Source: Helichrysum umbraculigerum
Lineage: Eukaryota; Streptophyta; Magnoliopsida; Asterales; Asteraceae
Assembly (NCBI GenBank): GCA_949592205.1
Contig: CATIUR010000004.1
Coordinates: 7,877,001-7,941,000 of the forward strand
Direction of reading: 5' to 3'
Length of the DNA stretch: 64,000 nt
This document shows, piece by piece, positions 10,706-21,217 of the stretch. The notes beneath the pieces are model-generated. The model was not told where the DNA came from. It ran no database searches and saw nothing but the letters and a program-made list of their open reading frames with translations. Position numbers and translations under genes: made by a program. Each line of letters begins with the position of its first letter. Position 1 is the first letter of the stretch.

Positions 10706-11031
10706 GTACCCGGATGGAGTAGGATTACTCCAGGATTTTAGCTACAGTCGCATGATTTCAACACAACTGCATTAACGGAGATTCTTAGCATTATCTTTTG
10801 TACATTACGATTATGTAATAGAATCTCCCGCTATACGCGTGGACTCTAGGGGAAACTACATTTTGTATACGAAAACACTAAGTTTTCAAACATTATATCT
10901 ATGGAATGTAACTAATTTACAAACGTTGCATATAGATTTCGTTTGCTTTATCTTTGTGCTGTGATATTTGATTAGTAACACCCCAAACTATGCTTCCGCA
11001 AAACAGTGAATTTCGGGGGTGTTACATCTAA

Positions 11032-11095
11032 ATACTCCAATTCCAGTCAATCATGGACTAAGTCCAGATACATCGAGTGATAGCGATGTGGATCC
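11032..11095 (+). pseudogene. pol: 64-bp island of copia pol
   Basis: Encodes NTPIPVNHGLSPDTSSDSDVDP, the stretch that links reverse transcriptase to RNase H in copia elements. It is stranded between the solo LTR on its left and the nested gene-less LTR element on its right, and it fixes both insertion points to the base. Confidence 0.9.
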
Positions 11096-11628
11096 TGTTG
11101 GGATATGAAAATTAATTTAATATGGAAACAAGATCTCGTTTTTTTGGTTAGTGGATGGAGATGCAAAACGTAAAAGGCTTATATTGCATCGGTAATATTT
11201 AATTAGGCATTGAATTTAGTCACATATGAAAAAAAGATGCGGACCTAAATTTGACGGGCTTTTTCATGTGGCTAGGGTTTTGGTATTTTGACTTGTTGCC
11301 TAAGTTATATTTATCCTATAAATATAACCCTAATTTATTTGTAATCTTTGAGCCGTATATGAAAAGAAGAACTCTCTGGTTTGGCCCCGTGGACTAAACC
11401 AATCTCCAAGTTGGAGATTGGACATAACCACGTTAAATCCTTGTGTCGTTTACGTTCTTGTTATCATTTATTTATCTTGTTGCTTTGTATTTAATTGCTA
11501 GGTTTGCAATTATTATCCGTTTATTGTTTGTGGGTGTAACACAATTACACGAGCGTTTGTTTGAGTTTGATTTTTGCTAGCAACTAGTTGTTGTTAGTTG
11601 GATGTTTCCGCTGCAAATTCCTAACAAC

Positions 11629-11640
11629 TGGTATCAGAGC
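11629..11640 (+). promoter_or_regulatory. Primer-binding site of the nested element
   Basis: TGGTATCAGAGC, two bases after the 5' LTR: the same initiator-Met tRNA primer site as in the host copia element, consistent with mobilisation by copia machinery. Confidence 0.92.
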
Positions 11641-13278
11641 TCAAGGTTGAGCGATTGGGAACAATAGCGGATGAAAGCATGATCAAGGTTGGTTGTTGAT
11701 GATTAGGGTTTTTTTTTAAGTTCTTTGGAGATAGAGATCTTGGATTATTGTGCGCAGGTAATCGGAGTAGATCTAGATCCGGAAGAAGAGAATCATCGGA
11801 GGTAACGATTGTAACGACACAGTTTCGGATTTGATTGCAACATGTTATCGAGATCGCCTGACTCATTTTTTTGTTGGATCGCGAAGAACTCGAAAAACAA
11901 AGTTTATGTGCTCGGCGAGTTGTTTGTCTAGATTAAACAAGTTGGGTTTTTTTTAGCGGGTTGTGACGTGACGACACGGCGGGAGGCCGGTTGCGTTGTG
12001 ACGGTGATTGTTTGCGACGGTGGTAACGGAGTGGATGATCGGGTTCGATTTGTTTTTTGTTGCGGAGAGAGTTTTGGAATCCTAGATATGATTTTGGATT
12101 CGGGTTCTTTATTCTTTGCGATCCTGTGCAAAAGAACAAGTGAAAGTTATCAAACTTAGGGGTTTGATGTTGCGAGTGTAGGGACGTAATGTCTCGGGAA
12201 CTTCATTGATACAGACTGGGTTATTCAAAGATGTGAGGTGTGTTACAGTGCTCAAGAGGATAGTTTTCTCGGTTGGGTAGATTGGGTAATAAACGGTACC
12301 ATATCCGTTTGGTAATCGACAGTGGGAGTTATCGATGAGTTTGTTATCGCTCGCGGGTTGAAACGAGTGACCATGATGTTTGGTCGGGTATTCCATAGGT
12401 TTGGAATGATTGGGCAGGTTAGAGCACGCACACTTGAGATAATCGGTTGATATGTAGAAGAAGTCAGATAGAACGTGTTTGGCTGGGCTCGGGTATCGGT
12501 TGATGAGTTTGATTCAACGATTGGGCGGATCTTCTGGAGGAACCGATTGAGAATTTTCAAGTGGATTAGAGGCGGATAATCATGTAAGTCCTGATGAGCT
12601 TTCGAGATATTGTTGAGAGTGTCGGGAACTCTTGGGAGTTTGAAACCGAGGGAAGTGTCGAAGCTAGTGGGAGTTTGGCAACTAGTGGAAGTCTTGAGAC
12701 GGTTGTGCGATTGATGGATCTCGAGTTTCTACGGGTTTAGTGTGCGGATTCCGTCAACACTAGAGCATTTTGGACATTCGTTGTTACTCTCCAATGGCAA
12801 AGTAATTTGTGACTGACCGGGTGTTATGAACCAGAGTCTTCTCAGAGAGCCGTGGTTGATATTTTGATTCGTACAGTGGGAGCTGGCTAAGTTGGAGAAG
12901 ATTTGTTCATAGAAATCATACGTATGTTTTTTTGGGTCGGTGTACCAGCGGGAAAGCGAAAGTCGGTAATGTAGGTTTCAAGGTTGTGACTACGTTCTCA
13001 CGGATGAACCTTGATGATAACCTACGTGTTAGTTCTATCGGAGATTTTCTAATTGCTGGGAAGGAAAATCGGATGGATGAAATTCTGTACGGATGGTCGT
13101 TGACATGTCGGTGGCAGGATCAGACATGGCTGTAATCGACGAGTTGAAGAGATAGGTGTCTCTTGGTAGAATCTTGTGGTTGGAGTTTCGCACGCTTCAA
13201 CGAATCTTATTGGGCCTAGAAGATGATGGTGGTTAGAGAGTGGTCCCAGTTTCATCATGTGAGTGTTCTGGTAGCTTT

Positions 13279-13342
13279 GTGTCGAAAGTCTTCCGACTCT
13301 GTGTGGTCGAGCGGCGTGTCCCGAATTGTATTTCGGCGGTGC
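13279..13342 (+). ncRNA. Conserved structured motif, copy A
   Basis: A 64-nt stretch near the 3' LTR of the nested element, nearly identical to 19640-19701 in the outer copia element. Shared boxes are TCGAAAG(N)CTTCCGACTC, GTCGAGCGGCGTGT and TCGGCGGT. Possible pairing: outer stem GTGTCG/CGGTGC (with wobbles), hairpin CGACT/GGTCG and hairpin CCGAA/TTCGG. Function unknown. Listed as ncRNA only because the pattern looks like a cis-acting RNA structure. Confidence 0.55.
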
Positions 13343-13961
13343 GAGGTTTGAACAAGTGACATTGGTGAAGGGACGAGATTGTGAAGGATTACTGATTTTG
13401 GGGTTAAATTAATCTTCAAGTGGGAGATTGTTGGGATATGAAAATTAATTTAATATGGAAACAAGATCTCGTTTTTTTGGTTAGTGGATGGAGATGCAAA
13501 ACGTAAAAGGCTTATATTGCATCGGTAATATTTAATTAGGCATTGAATTTAGTCACATATGAAAAAAAGATGCGGACCTAAATTTGACGGGCTTTTTCAT
13601 GTGGCTAGGGTTTTGGTATTTTGACTTGTTGCCTAAGTTATATTTATCCTATAAATATAACCCTAATTTATTTGTAATCTTTGAGCCGTATATGAAAAGA
13701 AGAACTCTCTGGTTTGGCCCCGTGGACTAAACCAATCTCCAAGTGAAGGAGATTGGACATAACCACGTTAAATCCTTGTGTCGTTTACGTTCTTGTTATC
13801 ATTTATTTATCTTGTTGCTTTGTATTTAATTGCTAGGTTTGCAATTATTATCCGTTTATTGTTTGTGGGTGTAACGCAATTACACGAGCGTTTGTTTGAG
13901 TTTGATTTTTGCTAGCAACTAGTTGTTGTTAGTTGGATGTTTCCGCTGCAAATTCCTAACA

Positions 13962-14633
13962 GATCCAACTCTTTATAGAGCCATGATCGGATCACTAATA
14001 TATCTACCAGCCTCTAGGCCTGACATAATGTTTGCTATTTGTTTATGTGCAAGATATCAGGCTAATCCGAAAGAGTCACACATGCAAGCTGTTAAACGAA
14101 TCTTTCGTTACCTCAAAGGGAAACCTAAGCTGGGTCTTTGGTATCCGATTGATGGAGACTTAGATCTCGTAGCTTATACTGATTCGGATTACGGAGGATG
14201 CAATCAGAATAGGAAATCTACGACCGGAGGATGTCAATTCCTAGGAGGTAGATTAGTATCCTGGCAGTGCAAGAAGCAAACCTCGGTAGCCATTTCTACA
14301 TGTGAAGCTGAGTATGTTGCAGCTGGCAGCTGTTGCTCTCAAGTACTTTGGATTCAACAGCAACTGCGGGATTACGGGTTAAATATAATCAATACTCCTA
14401 TGATGATTGATAACGAATCTACTATGTCGATCACCAATAATCCGGTGAAGCACAGTAAAACTAAGCATATTGATATACGACATCATTTTATTAGAGATTG
14501 TGCTGAGAAAAAGTTGATAAAGTTAGTTAAGGTTCCATCATTGGATAACTTAGCAGACTTATACACAAAGGCGTTCGACAGAGCAAGATTTGAGACGTTG
14601 GTTCAACTGAACGGAATGAGAAATCCAGAGTGA
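13962..14633 (+). pseudogene. pol: Pol part 3: RNase H of the copia element
   Basis: Continuation of copia pol after the nested insertion. It opens with DPTLYRAMIGSLIYL and carries the RNase H signatures VAYTDSDYGG, STCEAEYVA, the Asp of DNES, and KHIDIRHHFIRD, ending at TGA 14631-14633. No stop codons lie in this part. Reading frame upstream of 13962 belongs to the nested LTR, so there is no native start here. Confidence 0.92.
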
Positions 14634-14679
14634 TTAGTCTTCCAAGGGTATTTTTGTAATAGTTAGTATTTCTGTGTTC

Positions 14680-14682
<3 letters not shown>

Positions 14683-14722
<40 letters not shown>

Positions 14723-14723
14723 G
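14683..14723 (+). repeat. Poly(A)37-GGGG purine tract after pol
   Basis: An uninterrupted run of 37 A then four G, 50 bases after the pol stop codon. It may be an internal polypurine tract for plus-strand priming, a relic of a polyadenylated transcript that was reverse-transcribed, or simple slippage. Sireviruses are known for extra purine tracts near their 3' half. Confidence 0.7.
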
Positions 14724-16060
14724 CGTATGGCATTCATTTGCTTGTTACCTAAGGGGAATCGCCTTCATTTAAGTTTTTATTTGCAAAAACTAAGGGAAAT
14801 GATAGTACATTAGGAGAATAAGCTTCACAATAATAATCTTAAGTCCTAAAGTATGATAAGGTAGTAGGTTCAAATAAAGTTGCTTTAGAACTACAGCGGT
14901 TCTATCAGGTATGTGTTTATATTTATTTGATTATACACCTATATCCACAAGTTATAATTTGTCTATTTTTAAGTGAAAACTTTAGATGGCTTCATCATAT
15001 GATGTACTGGTAGGCAAATTATATGAAATTTTCTAAGTCTTAAGAAGTTAATTAATTACTTGTTTATTATCTTGTGTTACTATTTTATGATGTATGACAT
15101 TAAGTCTTAATTGTTGAAGGATGGTATTGCCATACACTGTTATCATGCATATTAATTTAAATTGGCAAATAGTAGCAATATGGGTATTAACTTAATTACT
15201 GGTAACTTTGTTGTACTAAGTACAGAACTGAAACCTTTAATTAAATTAATATTCTCAAATATATTTTGAATTATGCTAGAAGGGACCTTCTGTTGTACTA
15301 TGTACAGACTTAGATAACATAGCATATTCAAAGTATGTTTGATATTTGTCTAACCTTAAAAAATTCAAGTGTATGTTATATGTTTCGAAAAGATACATCA
15401 TTTAGTAACCGCTACCTTGAAATTTAATGATGCAGTGTTATGAGTTTTACTTGAATTCTTCAGTATGTCATATAATAGGAAGCATTTGATAATATTCATA
15501 CTAACAATAAAGTGTTATGCTTAGAAAATTAAGTATAATTTGTTTATGTGGATCATAATACCGGTAATCGTCTTGAACTGTCTATAATAAAATATTCACT
15601 TTATATGAGTAATGCATTTATTAATTATGCTATGTGGATAAAGCTACCTAAGATATAGTTTCATAAATATAAATGTATAAATGATAAATTTAGTTGTAAT
15701 TTTACAGTAATTTATTTGAATTTCATGAGGTATGTATACTACCAATCTGCTTAGACTTTTAAATATATAATTAATTGCTTATTCTTTCTAATATGATTCC
15801 TAAGCAGATAAATTCTTATTCATTTTGTTTATGCATTTTATTTTGATCAAGTGATTAATAAAATTGTACTTGATACCAATGGTTATATAATGTTGTTCTT
15901 ATTTTATTTTTATTTGTTTTTACTTTTTGTGTTCATTAGGTTTTACCCTTCGGAATTAAATTATACTGAATATTTTTGAGTTGAACAAACGTGACAAATA
16001 CAAGTGAAAATTAATTATAATTTAGACTTGTAAAATATCGGGTTTTTATTTATACTTAGA
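14724..16060. other. AT-rich spacer between pol and ORF3
   Basis: About 1.3 kb of AT-rich copia-internal sequence with no ORF, no recognised repeat and no similarity seen to other parts of the window. It could be the first intron or leader of the downstream ORF3 transcript. Confidence 0.5.
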
Positions 16061-16085
16061 ATTAAATTCGCGTTTTTATTTATTT

Positions 16086-16740
16086 CTGCGAGTTGACATC
16101 GACTTGCGGATCCGTTTGAAATTCTCGCGAATCGGATACAAAGTATAAAGGGGGTCAAACGAGTCAAGCCAACCCACCGAACCCACAAATTTCGCGAGTT
16201 CACTAAAGCTTGCGAATCCGTCACACAGGCGAAACGAGGCGATTTTGACTTTTCGCTTGATTTCGATTTTTAGAGTACGGGAACGAGTTTTTCAATCCGT
16301 AGACTTTATACATCTACAATTTATGAACATTTTGAGGTATATATCAACGGATTTAACCGTGTAAATAACGAGAAATTGAAGTTTTTATAAACTTAGGGTT
16401 TCGGGTTATAAACTAAACGATTTGCATCGATTACGATGTTATTGGACATAGATCTTTAGGGTTTATGTTAAACGAACATTAATGAACGTGAATCAATTGA
16501 TAGATCATGTTAAAATTACAAGATTAATCGATTTTAAGTGTAACCTACCGATGGCAGTTCATCAAACGAGTTGACGTTTTAAATCAACTCGCAGCGAGTT
16601 GACTAGCGAATCGGGGTGATTAGCGAGTTCACTTCAATAGCTGCTTGAGAAATGTAGCGAGTTGATCAATGTAGCGAGTTGATGAGTAAAGCGAGTTGAT
16701 AAGCAAAACGAGTTGACCTCAACTCGTTAGACCAGTTTAT
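16086..16740 (+). repeat. GCGAGTTGA motif cluster upstream of ORF3
   Basis: Five GCGAGTTGA, several ACGAGTTGA and related GCGAATCGG/GCGAGTTCA copies in the untranslated region before ORF3, densest at 16566-16720. Same motif class as in the gag leader and the LTRs of this element. Confidence 0.8.
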
Positions 16741-16993
16741 GCGAGTTTAGAACTTAGAAAAATTTTAATTTTTTAGTAATAACTTTTATATAATTAATTT
16801 AAATTAGACTTAAGACTTTTTAGTTATAAGTTAAATTTTTATATACGACTTGAGACTATTTTTGTAACAAGTTATATATAATTTCAATTTTAAACTAAGA
16901 TGTTTGATGAATCTTGATTCATAATACGTAATAGTTTAAATATTTTTAATCGTGCATTAAATTATATCTGTTGTTTGTGTTTATGTTACAGAT

Positions 16994-19483
16994 ATGGCTA
17001 GAGCATTTGACAAGGGTCACAACATTTTGGTTGATCTGAACCTTAAAGCCAAGCGGGCTGATAGGGTTGCTGATATACTACGATTCCTTGCACGATCACG
17101 GATTAGATACACCATTACGGCCAATCCTCCTATCTCTCAGGCTATTCTGAACGATTTCTGGACGGATATAGTATATGACGAATCTGTCAACCCGCCAGAG
17201 ATTCGAGCTACGGTTAGTGGCAAACCTGTTACGTTTTCGGCTGGTAATCTTCGTGAGATTTTGCAGCTTGGTACAGTCGAACAGGAGAATGGAGATACCG
17301 AGTACCCTATGGATCTTATAGAGGGTGCGATAGGTCGTATGGGTTATACCGGAGATAGACGTGGACGTCAGTTCCAGAAACCTCTGGTTATTGGTCAATG
17401 GAGGTTTCTCTGGCACGTGATGAATATAGTTTTCGCAGCAAAGAAGGGTGGATTTGATGAGTTGAGCCCTGCGATTTTATCGGCTGCACTGTCACTGGTT
17501 TATAATAAACCATACAGTTTTTGTGATTATCTTTTTGGTGAGATTGCGAAACAGATATCGGGGTCTGTTAGATCAAGATTTTTGGTTTACCCGCGATTTT
17601 GCATGTTGATTATCCGTGCGCGTCTACCGGATTTGGCTATACCTGAACCACATCTAGTGGTTAATACGATTGACCATCGTGGGTATAACGCCATGTTTAT
17701 GCAGACGGTTAGGAAGGAGGGAGTGGTGAAACCTGAAGTTAAACCACTATTTGGGTATATTATTGACCCGAACTACGTTGCACCGCCAAATCATGGGTGG
17801 TTAGACGTTGCTCCTGCTGCTGCTGCTGCTCCTGCTGATGCTGATGTTGTACCAGAACCTGCAGCTGAGGAAGCTCAACCTGAAGATCCACAAGGGCTCC
17901 TTGAGGATGTTCTTATTCAGGCTGGTCAGGTTGATCAGCAAGTGAACTAAGAGGTTGCTGCACAAGTTGTGCAAGAGGTTTTGGAGCAGAATGATGATGC
18001 GACAAATCCTTTGCTTCAGGATATTGAGAGTTATTTAGCACCACCTGAGGTAATCTTTTATTTATATAATAATATAGATGCTTAGTTGATAGATTGTTTT
18101 TATTAATCATAGATGCATAATATTATTATCTAATGCTTATGATATTAGATATTTAGTTAATTGGATATTATTTCTGATTTTAAAATATAAATATCATTAA
18201 ACGAACAGGAAGCTGAAGCTGAGGCTGCAAACCCAGAAGTTGTATTACTTGAGGGGGAGCAGATACAGCTAGATGAATCAGTTGTTGTACCGAATGAGGT
18301 ATTATATCTGATTAATCTTAAATATATAGAACTTGTATGATAGAGCTTATGCTAATCATAAATGTTTAATATATTCAAAATTTAGGATCCTGTTAGATCA
18401 TCTGGAGGTCGTGATGGTGAGACGGCTTCAGATGATGATTCTGAGAATACACCTTCTTCTTCTCCATCTGCTTCTGAAAGGAAGAGAAAAGGTAAGAGTA
18501 TTCTGGAGGAAGGTACTGAGGAAGTTGAGATTCCTTTGATGAAGCGTCCGAGAACGCTTACTATTCGAGAAGGTTAGTATTGATTATAAAAGTTAAATAA
18601 TCTTAACTTGTTGTTTATCAGGAGTTGAACTGAGACAGTTAATTCTGTATACAGTTGCTCAGGATACACCACAGGTGGAGATGGATGCACCGGTGGTTAC
18701 TGAATCGATGTCTGTACCGCTTCAGGTATGAGATATAAGTTCTCTAACTATGAGTGTTATGCAATTAATTAGAGTTTGAGACAGAGTAATCTGTAACAAT
18801 AACTGATTTTAATTGTATTTAACTTACAGCATGATGTTGCTGATCTAGTTCGTGGAGCTAATTTTCCGACGAACAAAGCAGCTAGATTTGCGACAAACTT
18901 GCTTACGCAAGCTTTGTCTCAACCTCATACACCGCTGACCAGAGACTGGCATATTGAGTCTCTCACACCGCCTGGACCAACAACGATACATGTTACTCTG
19001 ACGACTGATGCTGAAAGGATTACATCCTTAGAGTCTAGGGTAAAGGATTTAGAGAAGCTTACTTCTCAGATTCCAGAGCTGGTGTCGAGCAATCTTCTTC
19101 TTTCTCAGCAGATACTCAAGCAGAGTGAATCGTACAATCTGTTGATGAAGACTCATGAGACTTTGCTTGCGGACTTCAATATTCAGAGACTGAAGTTATC
19201 TTCCTTGGAGAGTTTGGTCTTGAGAGCGCATTCAGGACAGTCTACTCAGGGGGAGATATTGGTATATCTGGAGTCTTGCAGAGAAAATGAGCTGAAGAGG
19301 AAGAGAGATTCAGATAAGGACGATGATCCCAATGCACCGAGTGGTGAGCAGACCGGTCCTTCAAAGACTGGTGAGCAAGCTACAACTCAGGGGGAGTCTG
19401 GTGCTGGTGCTAGTGGTTCTGGAGTGGGTACAAGTGCAGATAAGACTGTACCGGGTGATACTGAAGCTGGTAAGATAGCTTAG
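16994..19483 (+). CDS. ORF3, spliced envelope-position protein of unknown function
   Basis: Five exons: 16994-18049, 18209-18298, 18386-18572, 18622-18725, 18830-19483. All introns are GT-AG and phases match throughout, giving 696 codons. One in-frame TAA (17948-17950) interrupts exon 1, so this copy is damaged. Residues about 20-260 resemble the plant retroelement domain called putative plant transposon protein (motifs RMGYTG, WRFLWHV, GGFDELS, FLVYPRF). No function is established. Downstream come an Ala/Pro-rich linker, an acidic Ser-rich basic-patch region (exon 3, ERKRKGK), and a coiled-coil-like last exon ending in a Gly/Thr/Ser-rich tail. No signal peptide or membrane segment is obvious, so envelope describes its position only. 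The ATG lies 2 nt after the acceptor-like TTTATGTTACAG. Confidence 0.72.
18251..19397 (+). other. GGGGGAG purine tracts inside ORF3
   Basis: GGGGGAG occurs at about 18253, 19249 and 19389, matching the core of the true polypurine tract AAGGGGGAG at 21207-21215. Sireviruses have been described with multiple purine-tract copies, so these may be extra plus-strand primers; they are also readable codons of ORF3. Confidence 0.5.
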
Positions 19484-19639
19484 TATTATCATAGTACTGT
19501 AATATTTGTAATAGTTTGTAGTGAACAAATGTAAACTTAATTTATTGTGTAAATATATTCGGCTTAGGGTTATTATTATTTTAAGTAAAATATATTTGAT
19601 GTAATTTAAGTTTATATAATCATGTTAAGATAAAATAGT

Positions 19640-19701
19640 GATCGAAAGACTTCCGACTCATTGAGTAGTCGAGCGGCGTGTTCCGAATAATATCGGCGGT
19701 C
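19640..19701 (+). ncRNA. Conserved structured motif, copy B
   Basis: A 62-nt motif between the ORF3 stop and the ORF4 exon. Relative to copy A (13279-13342) the proposed stems differ in compatible ways: outer stem GATCG/CGGTC, hairpin CGACT/AGTCG (the U-A pair replaces the U.G of copy A), hairpin CCGA/TCGG with a different loop. Unpaired boxes AAAG(N)CTTC and GAGCGGCGTGT are constant. Function unknown. Confidence 0.55.
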
Positions 19702-20116
19702 AAAATTTTATAATAACATATGCATTTTAGACTTGAGAGTTTGCATACTGACAAGTTAAAAATGTATTAGTATTAACTAGACAAATGATATATAATTTAA
19801 AGGTTAAATTGATAATGAATTAGATCAATTAACACTTGGAAATTATATAAGGTAATTAATAGTAAATTTAAATGTTTGGTGATTATTCACAATGCATTAG
19901 AATTTAAAATTAATTAATATTTGTTAAGTAGACTTAAGAGATTTTGGATTGATTCAGGGTAATCAATAAAAGATTTTATAAGTTATATGTAAATTGCGTT
20001 TATATGTTAGGTTAAAATATACAAAAGAATTAATAAAGAAATTCTTAAATTGGTTCAGGGAAATCAATGAAGAATTTGAATTATTAATATATTTGTATTT
20101 ACATTTTTCTCTAGGA

Positions 20117-21163
20117 ATGGAAATGCTTGATCTATCAGATTCAGAAGATGATATTTTGGATGAGATAGATGAAGAGATTGATTATGATATTGAAGAAGGA
20201 GAGTTCAAACTTCCTGAAGACTAGACTGCAGTATTTGAATCTGTGATAGATGAAGGTGTTGATCTGGATGCAAATGTAGATGAACATGTTGTGAATCCAT
20301 CAATGACTAAATTTGTTTTTGTAAATGAACAAGGAGAATCAGTTATTGATTTAGAAGCTTTTGAGAATGCTTCTGAAGATTCAGATACTGAAGTTGAAGA
20401 AATAGAGGATAAATACAAACATATGGTTGGTAATCCTATGTTTATCCAAGAAATGCTAAAGAAGAAAAAGGAAAATAAGTCACGCATTTTGAAAGAAGTT
20501 GATATTACTGGAAAGCGTGTGCTTAAAACTGGCATTATTGGATGGTATTATGACTCTGACCTGAAGCTCTTCGCAATCAAAAGGTTTGACGGGGTTCAAT
20601 ATTTTGAGAAGAAGCTTGCAGTGTTTAGTTCGTTGCCTCGATATGAGATTCGAGACTTGGCTAGATTAGATATGATAAATCCAAGTGATGATGACTATGC
20701 TAAGTATGTTGAGCGTATCATTAGGACTGAAGGATTATCTATGAAATTCTCAAAGATTAAGCCAAGGAAAGGAAAAACGATAAAGCTGAACGAACTCAGT
20801 CAGAGGATAGGAAGAAGAAGAAGGAAGAAGGTTTATCCAGCGGTCAACTGTATTAAGCAAATACCTATGAAGACTATGCCTCAGAATATTTTGGGAAAAT
20901 TGAAATATTGGGGGGTAGATGCTGGAACAGGGGAAGCCTTTATGATTGAAGCTGATGATGATTATCCTGATGGTGAAAAAGAGATTCTTCGTGTATATGA
21001 TCACAGACATCTGATGAACTTATCAAAGGAAGATCTGATTATGTTGTACAAGAACAAGATCAAATCTACTATTGGTTGGGGTGATTTAGCACGAGATTAT
21101 CACAGGATGGTTAAAACATGCATTAAGCTTAAAATTTTTGCAGGAAGTAAGATTTACAAATGA
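20117..21163 (+). CDS. ORF4, unknown acidic/basic protein of the copia element
   Basis: An open frame of 349 codons with one in-frame TAG at 20222-20224 (codon 36) that splits it in this copy. The ATG comes 2 nt after an acceptor-like sequence (TTTTTCTCTAG), just like ORF3, which suggests it is read from a spliced mRNA. The first 100 residues are strongly acidic (DSEDDILDEIDEEIDYD). A central part contains GWYYDSDLKLFAIKRFDG, then a basic patch (GRRRRKK) and a C-terminal region (LKYWGVDAGTGEAFMIEADD ... NLSKEDLIMLYKNKI). I do not recognise a catalytic domain. Similar reading frames seem typical of large plant copia elements downstream of pol, from memory. Lies between ORF3 and the purine tract. 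Confidence 0.65.
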
Positions 21164-21206
21164 AGACCAAAGACAGCGTGAAGATAAAGACGCTAGAGCT
21201 ATTGTC

Positions 21207-21215
21207 AAGGGGGAG
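21207..21215 (+). promoter_or_regulatory. Polypurine tract of the copia element
   Basis: AAGGGGGAG, two bases before the 3' LTR (TC then TGTTGAG). This is the plus-strand primer and has the sequence typical of Sireviruses. Confidence 0.92.
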
Positions 21216-21217
21216 TC

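Larger units (their letters stand above)
8661..11026 (+). mobile_element. Solo LTR nested in copia pol
   Basis: A 2366-bp sequence from TGTAACACC to GGGTGTTACA, flanked by the 5-bp duplication TCTAA (8656-8660 and 11027-11031), with no internal genes, primer site or second LTR. It is the same family as 24312-26833 and 55756-58122, which share the box CCGTCACCAACGGGCC-like at 9943, the splice-donor-like CAGGTGAGT at 10157 and the acceptor-like TCTCAGGTAC at 10701. A TATA-like tract lies at 8757-8786. Probably the LTR of a large Ty3/gypsy element left after LTR-LTR recombination. Confidence 0.85.
11096..13961 (+). mobile_element. Non-autonomous LTR element (gene-less)
   Basis: 5' LTR 11096-11626 and 3' LTR 13429-13961, both TGTTGGGATATG...TTCCTAACA, with target duplication GATCC (11091-11095 and 13962-13966). 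The primer site TGGTATCAGAGC is at 11629-11640, and a short purine tract (AAGTGGGAGA) precedes the 3' LTR. The 1.8-kb internal region has no coding sequence that I recognise on either strand, so it must move in trans. The LTRs differ by one obvious substitution (ACACAATT/ACGCAATT near 11538) and a small indel (AAGTTGGAG/AAGTGAAGGAG), so the insertion is very young. Confidence 0.93.

Noticed and set aside
11621..13258. Several short open frames in the gene-less LTR element
   Set aside because: Short, overlapping on both strands, without recognisable gag or pol motifs.
13279..13342. Hammerhead or twister ribozyme
   Set aside because: The conserved cores (CTGATGA with GAAA, or the twister consensus) are not present in either copy.
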